Shown: positions 1 to 5,889 of the stretch, piece after piece
How the letters are laid out: every line of letters begins with the position of its first letter
Position numbering within the stretch: the stretch's first letter is position 1
Assembly: GCA_027039465.1 (NCBI GenBank)
Contig: JALWEA010000435.1
Location: 1 to 8,747 of the forward strand
DNA from: Calditrichia bacterium
Lineage (GTDB): Bacteria; Calditrichota; Calditrichia; Calditrichales; Calditrichaceae
Direction of reading: 5' to 3'
DNA length: 8,747 bases
The notes under the pieces: model-generated
Databases searched by the model: none
The model's input: only the letters and a program-made list of their open reading frames with translations
What the model was told of the DNA's origin: nothing
Made by a program: the position numbers and the translations under genes

Positions 1-581
1 ATGCCACGCCGCGAAGTTTGATTTTGTTGGACGAGATCGGGCGTGGTACCAGCACTTTTGACGGTTTGTCCATTGCCTGGGCGGTGGCGGAATACATTTA
101 CCGCGAACCGAAGCTGCGTTGCAAAACCCTGTTCGCCACGCATTACCACGAATTAACCGAATTGGCGTTAATGTACCCGCGAATTAAGAACTACAATGTG
201 GCCGTACAGGAATGGCAGGATCAGGTCGTTTTTTTGCGTAAAATTGTGCCTGGCGGTTCGGATAATTCCTACGGTATTTATGTGGCGCAAATGGCCGGTC
301 TGCCTGCCACTTTGATTTCACGAGCCAAAGAAATTCTAACCAATTTGGAAGCAAACGAACTTTCGCCTACCACGCGCAAGCCCAAATTAGCGATGCGTCG
401 TCCGGGGCGAACGGTGGATGCCAATCAGTTGAGCCTGTTCGATTTGGAAGATCGCAAGGTTAAGGAAATGGGCAAGAAAGTGAAAAAAGAGCTGGAAAAT
501 GTGGATGTTAATAATATCACTCCGCTACAGGCTTTGCAAAAGCTGGATGAGCTGAAAAAACTGATTGACGAACACAAATAA
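1..581 (+). CDS. mutS: DNA mismatch repair protein MutS, C-terminal part (5' end outside window)
   Basis: MutS recognises mismatches and small loops and uses an ABC-type ATPase to signal to MutL. This is its last ~190 residues. The frame is open from the first base and reads NATPRSLILLDEIGRGTST, so the protein continues upstream and the apparent TTG start at 18 is not real. Visible parts are the Walker B / D-loop (DEIGRGTST, codons from 30), the H-loop (FATHYHEL, 132-155), the SDNSYGIYVA segment before the helix-turn-helix dimerisation region, a charged linker, the motif QLSLF (426-440) that matches the beta-clamp-binding consensus, and the usual family ending with ITPLQALQKLDELKK. The Walker A loop and the mismatch-binding domains lie outside the window. 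The C-terminus looks complete and intact. A MutS2 reading is unlikely because there is no Smr domain and the tail is typical of MutS1. Confidence 0.97.
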   Translation, partial: ATPRSLILLDEIGRGTSTFDGLSIAWAVAEYIYREPKLRCKTLFATHYHELTELALMYPRIKNYNVAVQEWQDQVVFLRKIVPGGSDNSYGIYVAQMAGLPATLISRAKEILTNLEANELSPTTRKPKLAMRRPGRTVDANQLSLFDLEDRKVKEMGKKVKKELENVDVNNITPLQALQKLDELKKLIDEHK

Positions 582-582
582 T

Positions 583-618
583 CGAATCAAAAAAGCTGTT
601 GTCCGGTGATTTGATTCG
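583..618 (+). terminator. Hairpin after mutS, possible weak terminator
   Basis: Two bases after the mutS stop codon there is a perfect 9-base inverted repeat, CGAATCAAA (583-591) with TTTGATTCG (610-618), around an 18-base loop. Its place directly after the gene suggests transcript ending or 3'-end protection. No good U-tract follows (only GATTTTCTG a few bases on) and the stem is AT-rich, so it is not a textbook intrinsic terminator. Confidence 0.35.
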
Positions 619-887
619 TACGATTTTCTGTTGCAATTGAAATTAAATTTCCATCGGACTTAAAAAAAATCAGACCGGAAAATGTAGGTCGGATTAAGGG
701 GAAAACGCCGAAATACCAAGCTAAAAACGCAAATTTATTTTAATAGAAATAAAAGAAAAAATATAAATTAAGTTTAATTTCATAATTATTAAGATATTGG
801 GCTTGATTTGCAAAAGAATAAATTGTATTTTCAAAATAATTAATAAGTAAAATCATAAAGTCAAATGGGTATTTGGAGGGTAGCTTT
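619..887. other. Non-coding AT-rich leader upstream of the HU gene
   Basis: About 270 bases without a credible ORF on either strand. From about 720 to 860 the sequence is extremely AT-rich with many A- and T-runs, as in a bacterial promoter/UP-element region or intrinsically curved DNA. It separates mutS from the HU-family gene and probably contains that gene's promoter. I see no riboswitch-like fold and no tRNA. Confidence 0.5.
803..831 (+). promoter_or_regulatory. Candidate promoter for the HU-family gene
   Basis: TTGATT (803-808) and TATTTT (826-831) are separated by 17 bases and lie about 57 bases before the chosen start codon, inside the AT-rich leader. They resemble sigma-70 -35 and -10 boxes. 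In DNA this AT-rich, chance matches are common, and some phyla use a different -10 box, so this is only a candidate. Confidence 0.25.
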
Positions 888-1208
888 ATGAAAACGGTAA
901 CGAAAAAAGATGTTGCCAAACGTACTGCTCAGGAATTAGGTGAAAAAATTTACACCGCGGAAAAATTCGTGGATGCGGTTTTTACGGTCTTGCGAAAAAT
1001 TCTGAGCGAAGCGGATCCTGAAGTGCGAATTGAAATCCGTGATTTTGGTGTGTTCGAAGTTAAAAAGACCAAGCCAAAACCCAAAGCAAGAAATCCTCGT
1101 ACGGGTGAAATTATTTACGTAGAAGCCAGACGGAAAACCCATTTCAAACCGGGAAAGCTTTTAAAAGAAGTTTTAAAACAACCCTTGCCTCAGGATGCCG
1201 AAAAGTAA
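888..1208 (+). CDS. HU/IHF-family DNA-binding protein
   Basis: A 106-residue histone-like protein, slightly longer than the ~90 residues of classical HU. These small dimeric proteins bend DNA by inserting a proline-tipped beta-arm into the minor groove and help compact the nucleoid and assist repair and recombination. Visible features are the N-terminal helical part (about 1-40, start MKTVTKKDVAKRTAQELG), the beta-sheet entry RIEIRDFGVFEV (about 47-58), the arm with the family signature ARNPRTGE (67-74; the intercalating proline would be Pro70), and the C-terminal helix after HFKPGKLLKEVL. The tail KQPLPQDAEK is an extension. ATG 888 is chosen because GGAGGG (875-880) lies 7 bases before it; an upstream in-frame TTG at 873 overlaps that ribosome site. 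HU and IHF subunits cannot be told apart from sequence alone, so no symbol is given. Confidence 0.95.
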   Translation: MKTVTKKDVAKRTAQELGEKIYTAEKFVDAVFTVLRKILSEADPEVRIEIRDFGVFEVKKTKPKPKARNPRTGEIIYVEARRKTHFKPGKLLKEVLKQPLPQDAEK

Positions 1209-1282
1209 TTTTAATGGAACAAAAGATCTCCGGGGAACAAACCTTTTTTCGGAATCGATTTAATGCCGGTTAATTTTAGTGC

Positions 1283-1693
1283 ATGGGAAAAATATTAGCT
1301 TTAGACATTGGCGAAAAACGCATCGGCGTTGCCGTTAGCGACGAATTATTATTTTTAGCCCACCCTTTAACCACTTTGCAATGGAAAGGTTTTAAAACGT
1401 TCTTTGCAGAGCTGGAATCTATTATTGATGAAAATAACATCACCGAACTTTTGATTGGGGTTCCTTACACGCTTAGCGGGAATATTTCACGCAAAACCAA
1501 CGATATATTAAATATCATTAAAAAATTAAGAAATCGCCTGAGTATCCCGATTATTGAATGGGACGAGAGTTTGAGTACCAAGCAGGCTCATAATATTTTA
1601 CACAGAAGCGGTAAAAAGCCCAGCAAGCAAAGGCATCAAATCGATCAGATTGCCGCTGTGGTGATTCTACAGGAGTATTTGGATAGTAAGTAA
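1283..1693 (+). CDS. ruvX: RuvX/YqgF family putative Holliday junction resolvase
   Basis: A 136-residue RNase H-fold protein of the YqgF/RuvX family, a conserved bacterial family linked to Holliday junction resolution and 16S rRNA 5'-end processing. Visible motifs are the first strand with the catalytic aspartate in LALDIGEKRIGVAVSD (Asp8), the strand IGVPYTLSGN (about 59-67, commonly VGLP in the family), WDESLSTKQA (93-102, commonly DERLTT), and the C-terminal DQIAAVVILQEYL (121-133) with the third acidic residue Asp121. Length is normal and all three acidic positions are present. The ATG at 1283 has no strong ribosome site; it lies 74 bases after the HU gene and 51 bases before the DAHP synthase gene, so co-transcription on either side is possible. 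Confidence 0.92.
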   Translation: MGKILALDIGEKRIGVAVSDELLFLAHPLTTLQWKGFKTFFAELESIIDENNITELLIGVPYTLSGNISRKTNDILNIIKKLRNRLSIPIIEWDESLSTKQAHNILHRSGKKPSKQRHQIDQIAAVVILQEYLDSK

Positions 1694-1744
1694 AAAAATC
1701 AAATAATTTAATATTTTTAATAGAGCAGGGAAGGAGATTTTAAT

Positions 1745-2773
1745 ATGGTCATCATGATGGAGAAAGGGGCCACCGATAGTCAAATAGAACACGTCATAGA
1801 GTTTTTGGATGAACGGGGACTTTCCGTACATAAATCCACCGGCGCCGAGCATACGGTTTTGGGAGTAATCGGCGATGTGGGTAAAGTTGACATTCGGGAT
1901 TTAAAAGTTTTGCCTGGGGTGGCCGATGCCTATCGAATATCGGTGCCGTACAAGCTGACGAGTCGGGAATTCCGACAGGAGAACACGGTCATCAAAATCG
2001 GAGATGTGTCCATCGGTGGAGATGAAGTGGTGGTTATGGCCGGGCCGTGCTCCGTGGAATCGGAAGAACAGACCATGATTATTGCCGAGCGTGTGGCTAG
2101 GTCCGGTGCCAAAATTTTACGCGGCGGCGCTTTCAAACCGCGCACATCGCCTTATTCATTTCAGGGACTAGGCGAAAAGGGCCTGCAAATTTTACGTAAA
2201 GCGGCCGATAAATACGGACTTTTGGTGGTTACCGAAGTAATGGACAAGGATCAAATAGAATTGGTAAGCCAATACGCGGACATTTTGCAAATCGGTGCGC
2301 GTAATATGCAAAACTTCAGTTTTATCCGCGCCATGGGCAAAGCCACCAAACCGGTTTTTCTGAAGCGCGGTATTGCGGCGACCATCGAAGAATGGCTCAT
2401 GTCGGCGGAATACATTCTTTCCGGCGGTAATTCGCAGGTCATGCTCTGCGAGAGAGGCATCCGGACGTTTGAAACATACACCCGCAATACATTGGACTTA
2501 TCCGCTATTCCCGTAGTTAAAAAATTAAGTCATCTGCCTATATTTGCCGATCCGTCCCACGGCACGGGTCTGCGCAATAAAGTGATTCCCATGGCAAGGG
2601 CGGCCATTGCCGCAGGTGCCGACGGAATTATGGTGGAAGTACATCATGATCCGGAACATGCCTTGTCGGACGGAGCGCAGTCGTTGTACCCGAATCAATT
2701 TGACGAATTAATGGATCAGATTCGTGTGATTGCCAAAGTTGTGGGACGTAAAATTGCCGATCGGAAATATTAA
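1745..2773 (+). CDS. aroF: 3-deoxy-7-phosphoheptulonate (DAHP) synthase, class I-beta, with N-terminal ferredoxin-like regulatory domain
   Basis: Catalyses phosphoenolpyruvate + erythrose 4-phosphate to DAHP, the first step of the shikimate pathway. The 342 residues match the Thermotoga maritima enzyme from memory almost position for position: a ferredoxin-like domain (about 1-70), then a TIM barrel starting near PYKLTSREF. Metal ligands expected at Cys102 (AGPCS), His272 (DPSHG), Glu298 and Asp309 (VEVHHDPEHALSDG) are all present, as are substrate-binding KPRTSPYSFQGLG (131-143), GARN (184-187) and LKRG (206-209). His29 and Ser31, linked to tyrosine binding in the Thermotoga domain, are conserved, so feedback inhibition by tyrosine is inferred. 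ATG 1745 follows AAGGAG (1731-1736) at 8 bases; ATG codons 4 and 5 are less well placed. KDO-8-phosphate synthase is excluded by the N-terminal domain and motifs. The symbol follows Bacillus-style naming; aroA and aroG are also used. Confidence 0.96.
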   Translation: MVIMMEKGATDSQIEHVIEFLDERGLSVHKSTGAEHTVLGVIGDVGKVDIRDLKVLPGVADAYRISVPYKLTSREFRQENTVIKIGDVSIGGDEVVVMAGPCSVESEEQTMIIAERVARSGAKILRGGAFKPRTSPYSFQGLGEKGLQILRKAADKYGLLVVTEVMDKDQIELVSQYADILQIGARNMQNFSFIRAMGKATKPVFLKRGIAATIEEWLMSAEYILSGGNSQVMLCERGIRTFETYTRNTLDLSAIPVVKKLSHLPIFADPSHGTGLRNKVIPMARAAIAAGADGIMVEVHHDPEHALSDGAQSLYPNQFDELMDQIRVIAKVVGRKIADRKY

Positions 2774-2778
2774 AGTTT

Positions 2779-2801
2779 TATTAAGCTGTAATGGCTTAAT
2801 A
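2779..2801 (+). terminator. Short hairpin between aroF and tyrA, weak terminator or attenuator candidate
   Basis: Inverted repeat TATTAAGC (2779-2786) with GCTTAATA (2794-2801), 8 base pairs with a 7-base loop, starting 6 bases after the aroF stop. Five T residues follow at 2807-2811. The stem is AT-rich and the T-run is offset by five bases, so termination would be partial at most; it could set the ratio of aroF to tyrA transcript. No leader peptide rich in aromatic codons is visible in this 87-base gap. Confidence 0.3.
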
Positions 2802-2860
2802 CGAACTTTTTAATTGAAAAAGATCGAGCGGGACAGGAGCAAAACGAATCCGAGGAGCCG

Positions 2861-3937
2861 ATGAAGATTGTAATTTCGGGTTTGGGGTTAATGGGCGCTT
2901 CGTTGGCCTTAGCCTTTAAAACCAAGAAAATAGAAGCCGAAATTTGGGGCTATGATTTCCCGGCGGTTTGTGAAAAAGCCGAAACTTTAAATTTAATCGA
3001 TCATACTGTTCGGCGGTGGCCGGACGACTGCCGTGACGCCGATGTCGTATTTTTGGCAACGCCCATTCAGATCATCGAAAAACAAATTCGAGATTTAAAT
3101 GCGATCGTTTCCAAATCAACGATTGTTACCGATTTGGGCAGTACCAAAGGGAATGTGCATCGGTTGGCAGAAAAAATCAATTTTACGGGTACCTTCATCG
3201 GCGGCCATCCCATGACCGGCGGTGAAAAAAGCGGATTGGATGCAGCCGATCCGTTGCTTTACGAAAATGCGGTTTTTATTCTAACCGGCGTGAACGCAGA
3301 AAAGCGTGCGCTGGCCGAAACAAAACTTTTCCCGTTGTTGGAAAAACTTAAAGCACGCCTTTTGCTTTTGGATCCTTATGTGCATGACCAAATCATGGCG
3401 CGCATCAGTCATTTGCCGCAACTTTTGGCCGTGAGTTTGGTGGAAATGCTCGGCGCAAAAAACGCACCTGAAAAGCCTTATTTTGAATTGGCCGCAGGCG
3501 GATTCCGTGATTTAACGCGCATTGCCTCCAGCAATTTTGCTATATGGAAGGATATTTTAATCCGCAATAAGGAAAATGTTAAGGAAGCGCTGCGCGAACT
3601 GATCGATTTGCTCGAGCATCATTACAATCATATAGAAGATCTCTCGGAAGATTTTCATTTGGCAAATTATTATCGCAGCCAAATCCCGAAAGCAACCAAG
3701 GGCTTTTTACATCCTTTGACCGATGTTTTGATTTACGTAGATGACCGGCCTGGGGTGATTGCCCGCATGTCTAATGCTTTGGCCAAAGAAAATATTGATA
3801 TTCGGGATATTGAGCTGTTGAAAGTCCGTGAAAAAGAAGGAGGCGTGTTTCGTATCTCTTTTTCCGGCAGGGAAGAAGCGCTGAGAGCTATTAAACTTTT
3901 GGAAGATCAGGGCTTCCGCGCCTTTGTTAGCGATTAA
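2861..3937 (+). CDS. tyrA: Prephenate (or arogenate) dehydrogenase with C-terminal ACT domain
   Basis: TyrA oxidatively decarboxylates prephenate to 4-hydroxyphenylpyruvate, or arogenate to tyrosine. The 358 residues hold an N-terminal Rossmann domain (GLGLMGASLA, 7-16), DLGSTKG (91-97), GGHPMTGGEKSG (114-125, catalytic His116), an all-helical second domain with ARISHLPQLLA (180-190) and GGFRDLTRIASS (213-224, Arg220 for the substrate carboxylate), and an ACT domain from about 288 (LIYVDDRPGVIARMSNAL), as in Bacillus-type TyrA, which probably senses an aromatic amino acid. No chorismate mutase domain is fused. The last residue of the common SHLPH motif is Gln187. ATG 2861 follows GAGGAG (2852-2857) closely. 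The gene sits 87 bases after aroF and just before the Gfo/Idh gene. Cofactor (NAD or NADP) and the choice of prephenate or arogenate cannot be settled from sequence. Confidence 0.95.
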   Translation: MKIVISGLGLMGASLALAFKTKKIEAEIWGYDFPAVCEKAETLNLIDHTVRRWPDDCRDADVVFLATPIQIIEKQIRDLNAIVSKSTIVTDLGSTKGNVHRLAEKINFTGTFIGGHPMTGGEKSGLDAADPLLYENAVFILTGVNAEKRALAETKLFPLLEKLKARLLLLDPYVHDQIMARISHLPQLLAVSLVEMLGAKNAPEKPYFELAAGGFRDLTRIASSNFAIWKDILIRNKENVKEALRELIDLLEHHYNHIEDLSEDFHLANYYRSQIPKATKGFLHPLTDVLIYVDDRPGVIARMSNALAKENIDIRDIELLKVREKEGGVFRISFSGREEALRAIKLLEDQGFRAFVSD

Positions 3938-3961
3938 TGCATGTTGATTAAAGGGGGAGTC

Positions 3962-4978
3962 GTGGAAAAAATCAGAACAGCCGTAGTCGGCGTTGGTAAA
4001 ATTGCCCAAATCGCCCATTTGCCCGTTTTGAAAAAAATGGAAAACGTGGAATTGGTGGCGGTTTGCGATGTGGATGAAAAGAAGATGGCACACATTATTC
4101 AAAAATTTAATGTGCCCCGTTGGTACAATTTGGTTGACGAATTGATTGAACACGAACCCATTGATGCTTTGCACATTTGTACGGCCAATTATTACCATTA
4201 CCCCATGGCACTAATGGCTTTGCGCAAAGGAATTCATGTTTTTGTGGAAAAACCCCTGGCCCTGAGTGTGCGCCATGCTCAAAAAATTGCGGAGGTCGCC
4301 AAACAGGCCGGTCGTACGGTTATGGTGGGTATGCAACATCGTTTCCGGGATGATGTTCAGATTCTAAAGGAATTCCTGAGCAACAATGAATTGGGTGAAT
4401 TATTCTTTATCAAAGGCGGATGGCTAAAAAAGTGGTCAAAAGAATTGCAATTGACCTGGGAAATTCAAAAGCAGTATTCCGGCGGCGGTGTATTGATGGA
4501 TTTTGGTATTCATCTGATTGACATGATGTTGTATTTAACGGGTATGCCCAAAATTCGAACGACGCGGCTTTTTCCCTATCAGTTGCGGGACGGGCTGGAA
4601 GTGGAAGATTCCGCCATGGCGCTTTTGGAAACGGAAGACGGTTTGGGCGTGAACATCGAAACCAGTTGGAATTTGCATCTGGATCATGATATTCAATACA
4701 CGCACATCTTTGGGAAAAAGGGATCGGCCTATTTGAATCCGTTGCGGATTCAGAAGGAAATGCACGGGAATTTGGTGACGGTTACACCGATTCAAAATGA
4801 AAAGCCACAGGATCGTTATTTGCGCGCTTACGAAGCGGAAATCCATCACTTTTATGATGTGATTGCAAAAAAGGCAAAAAACATGTCCCCGCCGGAAGAT
4901 GCCGTTAAGGTTTTGCAGGTTATTGAAGCCCTGTACGCTTCCGCGGAAAAGGGGCGCGAGATTTTGGTTGAGCAATAA
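3962..4978 (+). CDS. Gfo/Idh/MocA family NAD(P)-dependent oxidoreductase, substrate unknown
   Basis: A 338-residue protein with an N-terminal Rossmann domain (AVVGVGKIAQIAHLP, about 7-21; acidic strand end VCDVD at 34-38), the family's EKP motif (96-98) with the catalytic lysine, and a C-terminal alpha/beta domain with GGGVLMDFGIHLIDMML (174-190) supplying the usual Asp180/His184 pair. Members oxidise or reduce sugars, inositols, related polyols or biliverdin; this one has no recognisable specificity. GTG 3962 is preferred because AAGGGGGAG (3951-3959) lies just before it and the protein then begins MEKIRTAVVG; an in-frame ATG at 3941, three bases after the tyrA stop, would add seven residues (MLIKGGV) but has no ribosome site. 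Either way the gene is tightly linked to tyrA and probably co-transcribed, which hints at a role near aromatic metabolism without proving it. Confidence 0.9.
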   Translation: MEKIRTAVVGVGKIAQIAHLPVLKKMENVELVAVCDVDEKKMAHIIQKFNVPRWYNLVDELIEHEPIDALHICTANYYHYPMALMALRKGIHVFVEKPLALSVRHAQKIAEVAKQAGRTVMVGMQHRFRDDVQILKEFLSNNELGELFFIKGGWLKKWSKELQLTWEIQKQYSGGGVLMDFGIHLIDMMLYLTGMPKIRTTRLFPYQLRDGLEVEDSAMALLETEDGLGVNIETSWNLHLDHDIQYTHIFGKKGSAYLNPLRIQKEMHGNLVTVTPIQNEKPQDRYLRAYEAEIHHFYDVIAKKAKNMSPPEDAVKVLQVIEALYASAEKGREILVEQ

Positions 4979-4987
4979 CATGGGTTG

Positions 4988-5086
4988 ATTGGTTAAATTG
5001 TTGAATGGGTAAAATTGTTATTTGAAAAGAGTTGTCATTGCGAACAATCCCGCGAGCCTGCGAGCGGGAGAGTGAAGCAATCCCCT
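4988..5086 (+). repeat. Direct repeat copy A, TGTCATT...GAAGCAATCCCCT family
   Basis: From 5004 to 5086 this matches 5304-5386 at 76 of 83 positions with no gap, exactly 300 bases apart. Further left the match continues after an 8-base indel (ATTGGTTAAA at 4988-4997 and at 5296-5305). The core contains TGTCATTGCGAACAATC and ends GAAGCAATCCCCT. Inside it TCCCGC (5048-5053) can pair with GCGGGA (5064-5069). Such units are familiar as dispersed intergenic repeats in Bacteroidota-like genomes. Confidence 0.9.
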
Positions 5087-5110
5087 CCAAAGCGACAACA
5101 AGCTCTTTGG

Positions 5111-5137
5111 ACCCCCTAAATCCCCCTCGCAAGGGGA
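5111..5137 (+). repeat. CCCCCT-type dispersed repeat, unit 1
   Basis: Starts ACCCCCTAAATCCCCCTC and ends AAGGGGA. TCCCC (5121-5125) pairs with GGGGA (5133-5137), a short hairpin. An inverted relative lies at 5257-5284. This resembles a common non-coding repeat class in many bacteria; no function is known to me. Confidence 0.8.
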
Positions 5138-5231
5138 TAAAAAGCCGTTCGCTGAATCTTGCCCAATGCCTTATTTGCTAAGCAGTTTAAGCATGCTATT
5201 TTACTCAAACCAATAATCATTTTCTCGCCGG

Positions 5232-5255
5232 GCAAAATTTACCAAAGCATTTTGC
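5232..5255. repeat. Small inverted repeat beside CCCCCT unit 2
   Basis: GCAAAAT (5232-5238) and ATTTTGC (5249-5255) form a perfect 7-base stem with a 10-base loop, directly next to the inverted CCCCCT unit. There is no T-tract pattern that would make it a terminator on either strand. Confidence 0.5.
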
Positions 5256-5256
5256 G

Positions 5257-5284
5257 TCCCCTTATGAGGGGGACAACAGGGGGT
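5257..5284 (-). repeat. CCCCCT-type dispersed repeat, unit 2, inverted
   Basis: The reverse complement begins ACCCCCTGTTGTCCCCCTC and ends AAGGGGA. It matches unit 1 (5111-5137) except in the AAAT/GTTGT spacer and the hairpin loop. The two units face each other across about 120 bases, and both lie inside the A/B direct repeats. Confidence 0.8.
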
Positions 5285-5295
5285 GGAAAATTGGA

Positions 5296-5386
5296 ATTGG
5301 TTAAATGGGTAAAATCGTTATTTGAAAAAGCCTGTCATTGCGAACAATCACGCGAGCATGCGAGCGGGAGAGTGAAGCAATCCCCT
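5296..5386 (+). repeat. Direct repeat copy B, TGTCATT...GAAGCAATCCCCT family
   Basis: Second copy of the repeat at 4988-5086. Differences in the ungapped 83-base part fall at 5316, 5329-5332, 5350 and 5358. The C-to-A change at 5350 disrupts the internal stem that is intact in copy A. The right boundary (TCCCCT at 5381-5386) is sharp: the flanks then diverge completely. Confidence 0.9.
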
Positions 5387-5418
5387 ACACAGCAGCAACG
5401 GCCATGGATGATGTTATG

Positions 5419-5454
5419 GATTCTTCTCCCGACACGTCGGGATCAGAATGACAG
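5419..5454 (-). repeat. Inverted TGTCATT...GAATCC repeat unit with strong internal hairpin
   Basis: On the minus strand it starts CTGTCATTCTGATCCCGA and ends GAGAAGAATC, the same style as copies A and B but of a different subtype. TCCCGAC (5427-5433) pairs perfectly with GTCGGGA (5436-5442) around two bases. It faces copy B head-to-head, so 5333-5454 begins TGTCATT and ends AATGACAG. Confidence 0.75.
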
Positions 5455-5463
5455 CCTACTACA

Positions 5464-5495
5464 TGTCAATAGTAGTGAAACGACGAGGAATCCCT
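5464..5495 (+). repeat. Degenerate forward TGTCA...GAGGAATCCCTTA repeat unit
   Basis: TGTCAATAGTAGTGAAACG at the left and CGAGGAATCCCTTA at the right keep both ends of the repeat family, while the internal hairpin is lost. It is read as a decayed unit because only the ends match. Confidence 0.5.
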
Positions 5496-5546
5496 TAGTT
5501 GTTAGATTGTGGACGTTTGCGAATTTCCTTTGTGACCCATCTCCTT

Positions 5547-5574
5547 ACCCTTCCCTACTAACGTATGGAAGGGT
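5547..5574. repeat. Perfect 8-base-stem hairpin in the intergenic block
   Basis: ACCCTTCC (5547-5554) pairs with GGAAGGGT (5567-5574) around a 12-base loop. No T-run follows on either strand, so it is not an obvious terminator for either convergent gene. It is not clearly part of the other repeat families. Confidence 0.6.
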
Positions 5575-5660
5575 GCCCAATTTGTCGCGTGCATTTGGTA
5601 AATTATTGAATTGAAATGATTGTTCGCCCACCGGCACGCAGGATTGTGGTCAAATGCCGA

Positions 5661-5690
5661 GTAATTGCGACGGAACGAAGAAATCCCTTA
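5661..5690 (+). repeat. Degenerate forward GTCATTGCGA...AAATCCCTTA repeat unit
   Basis: Reads GTAATTGCGACGGAACGAAG and then AAATCCCTTA, close to the family ends GTCATTGCGA and GAATCCC. It faces the inverted unit at 5711-5747. Confidence 0.5.
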
Positions 5691-5710
5691 CATCCGTTGC
5701 TACTTTGAAG

Positions 5711-5747
5711 GAGATTCCTCTCCCGCTACGCGGGGTCGGAATGACAG
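5711..5747 (-). repeat. Inverted TGTCATTCCGA...GGAATCTC repeat unit
   Basis: On the minus strand it starts CTGTCATTCCGACCCCGCG and ends GAGAGGAATCTC. CCCGC (5722-5726) pairs with GCGGG (5730-5734). It is clearly related to the unit at 5419-5454 and forms an inverted pair with the degenerate unit at 5661-5690. Confidence 0.7.
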
Positions 5748-5811
5748 TCTTGGAAATCCCATCAAACAACGGGTGTACTCCACCGGCTGTACAAACAATG
5801 AATCACGGTTA

Positions 5812-5834
5812 ACGAATATACGAATACACGAATA
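5812..5834. repeat. 8-base tandem repeat ACGAATAY
   Basis: Three consecutive units, ACGAATAT, ACGAATAC and ACGAATA (the last short by one base). The reverse complement reads ATTCGTGTATTCGT, a kind of simple sequence often seen beside repeats in intergenic DNA. Confidence 0.65.
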
Positions 5835-5840
5835 ACGATT

Positions 5841-5889
5841 TTACCCCTTTCCCCTTTTCTCTTTTCTCTTTTCTCTTAACCCTTAACCC
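5841..5889. repeat. Phased 7-base tandem repeat, seven units
   Basis: Seven heptamers in unbroken phase: TTACCCC, TTTCCCC, TTTTCTC three times, and TTAACCC twice. Each begins with T and ends with C; the minus strand, sense to the neighbouring nucleotidase transcript, is a purine-only tract across the middle. It ends 12 bases before the 3' end of the nucleotidase gene. Confidence 0.8.

Noticed and set aside
1214..1273. Small ORF of 19 codons between the HU gene and ruvX (starts MEQKISGEQ)
   Set aside because: No ribosome site and too short to support by sequence alone; it ends 9 bases before the ruvX start, so a translational-coupling role is possible but unsupported.
3707..4198. A long minus-strand open frame across the tyrA / Gfo-Idh junction
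   Set aside because: It is antisense to two genes with clear domains and shows no motif of its own. The minus-strand frames at 4535-4981 and 6595-6975 are rejected on the same ground.
5159..5614. A 151-codon open frame on the plus strand in the repeat block
   Set aside because: It runs through CCCCCT unit 2, copy B and two further repeat units, has no ribosome site and no domain, and gives a peptide of the kind typical of mis-called dispersed repeats (CHCEQSREHASGRVKQSP).
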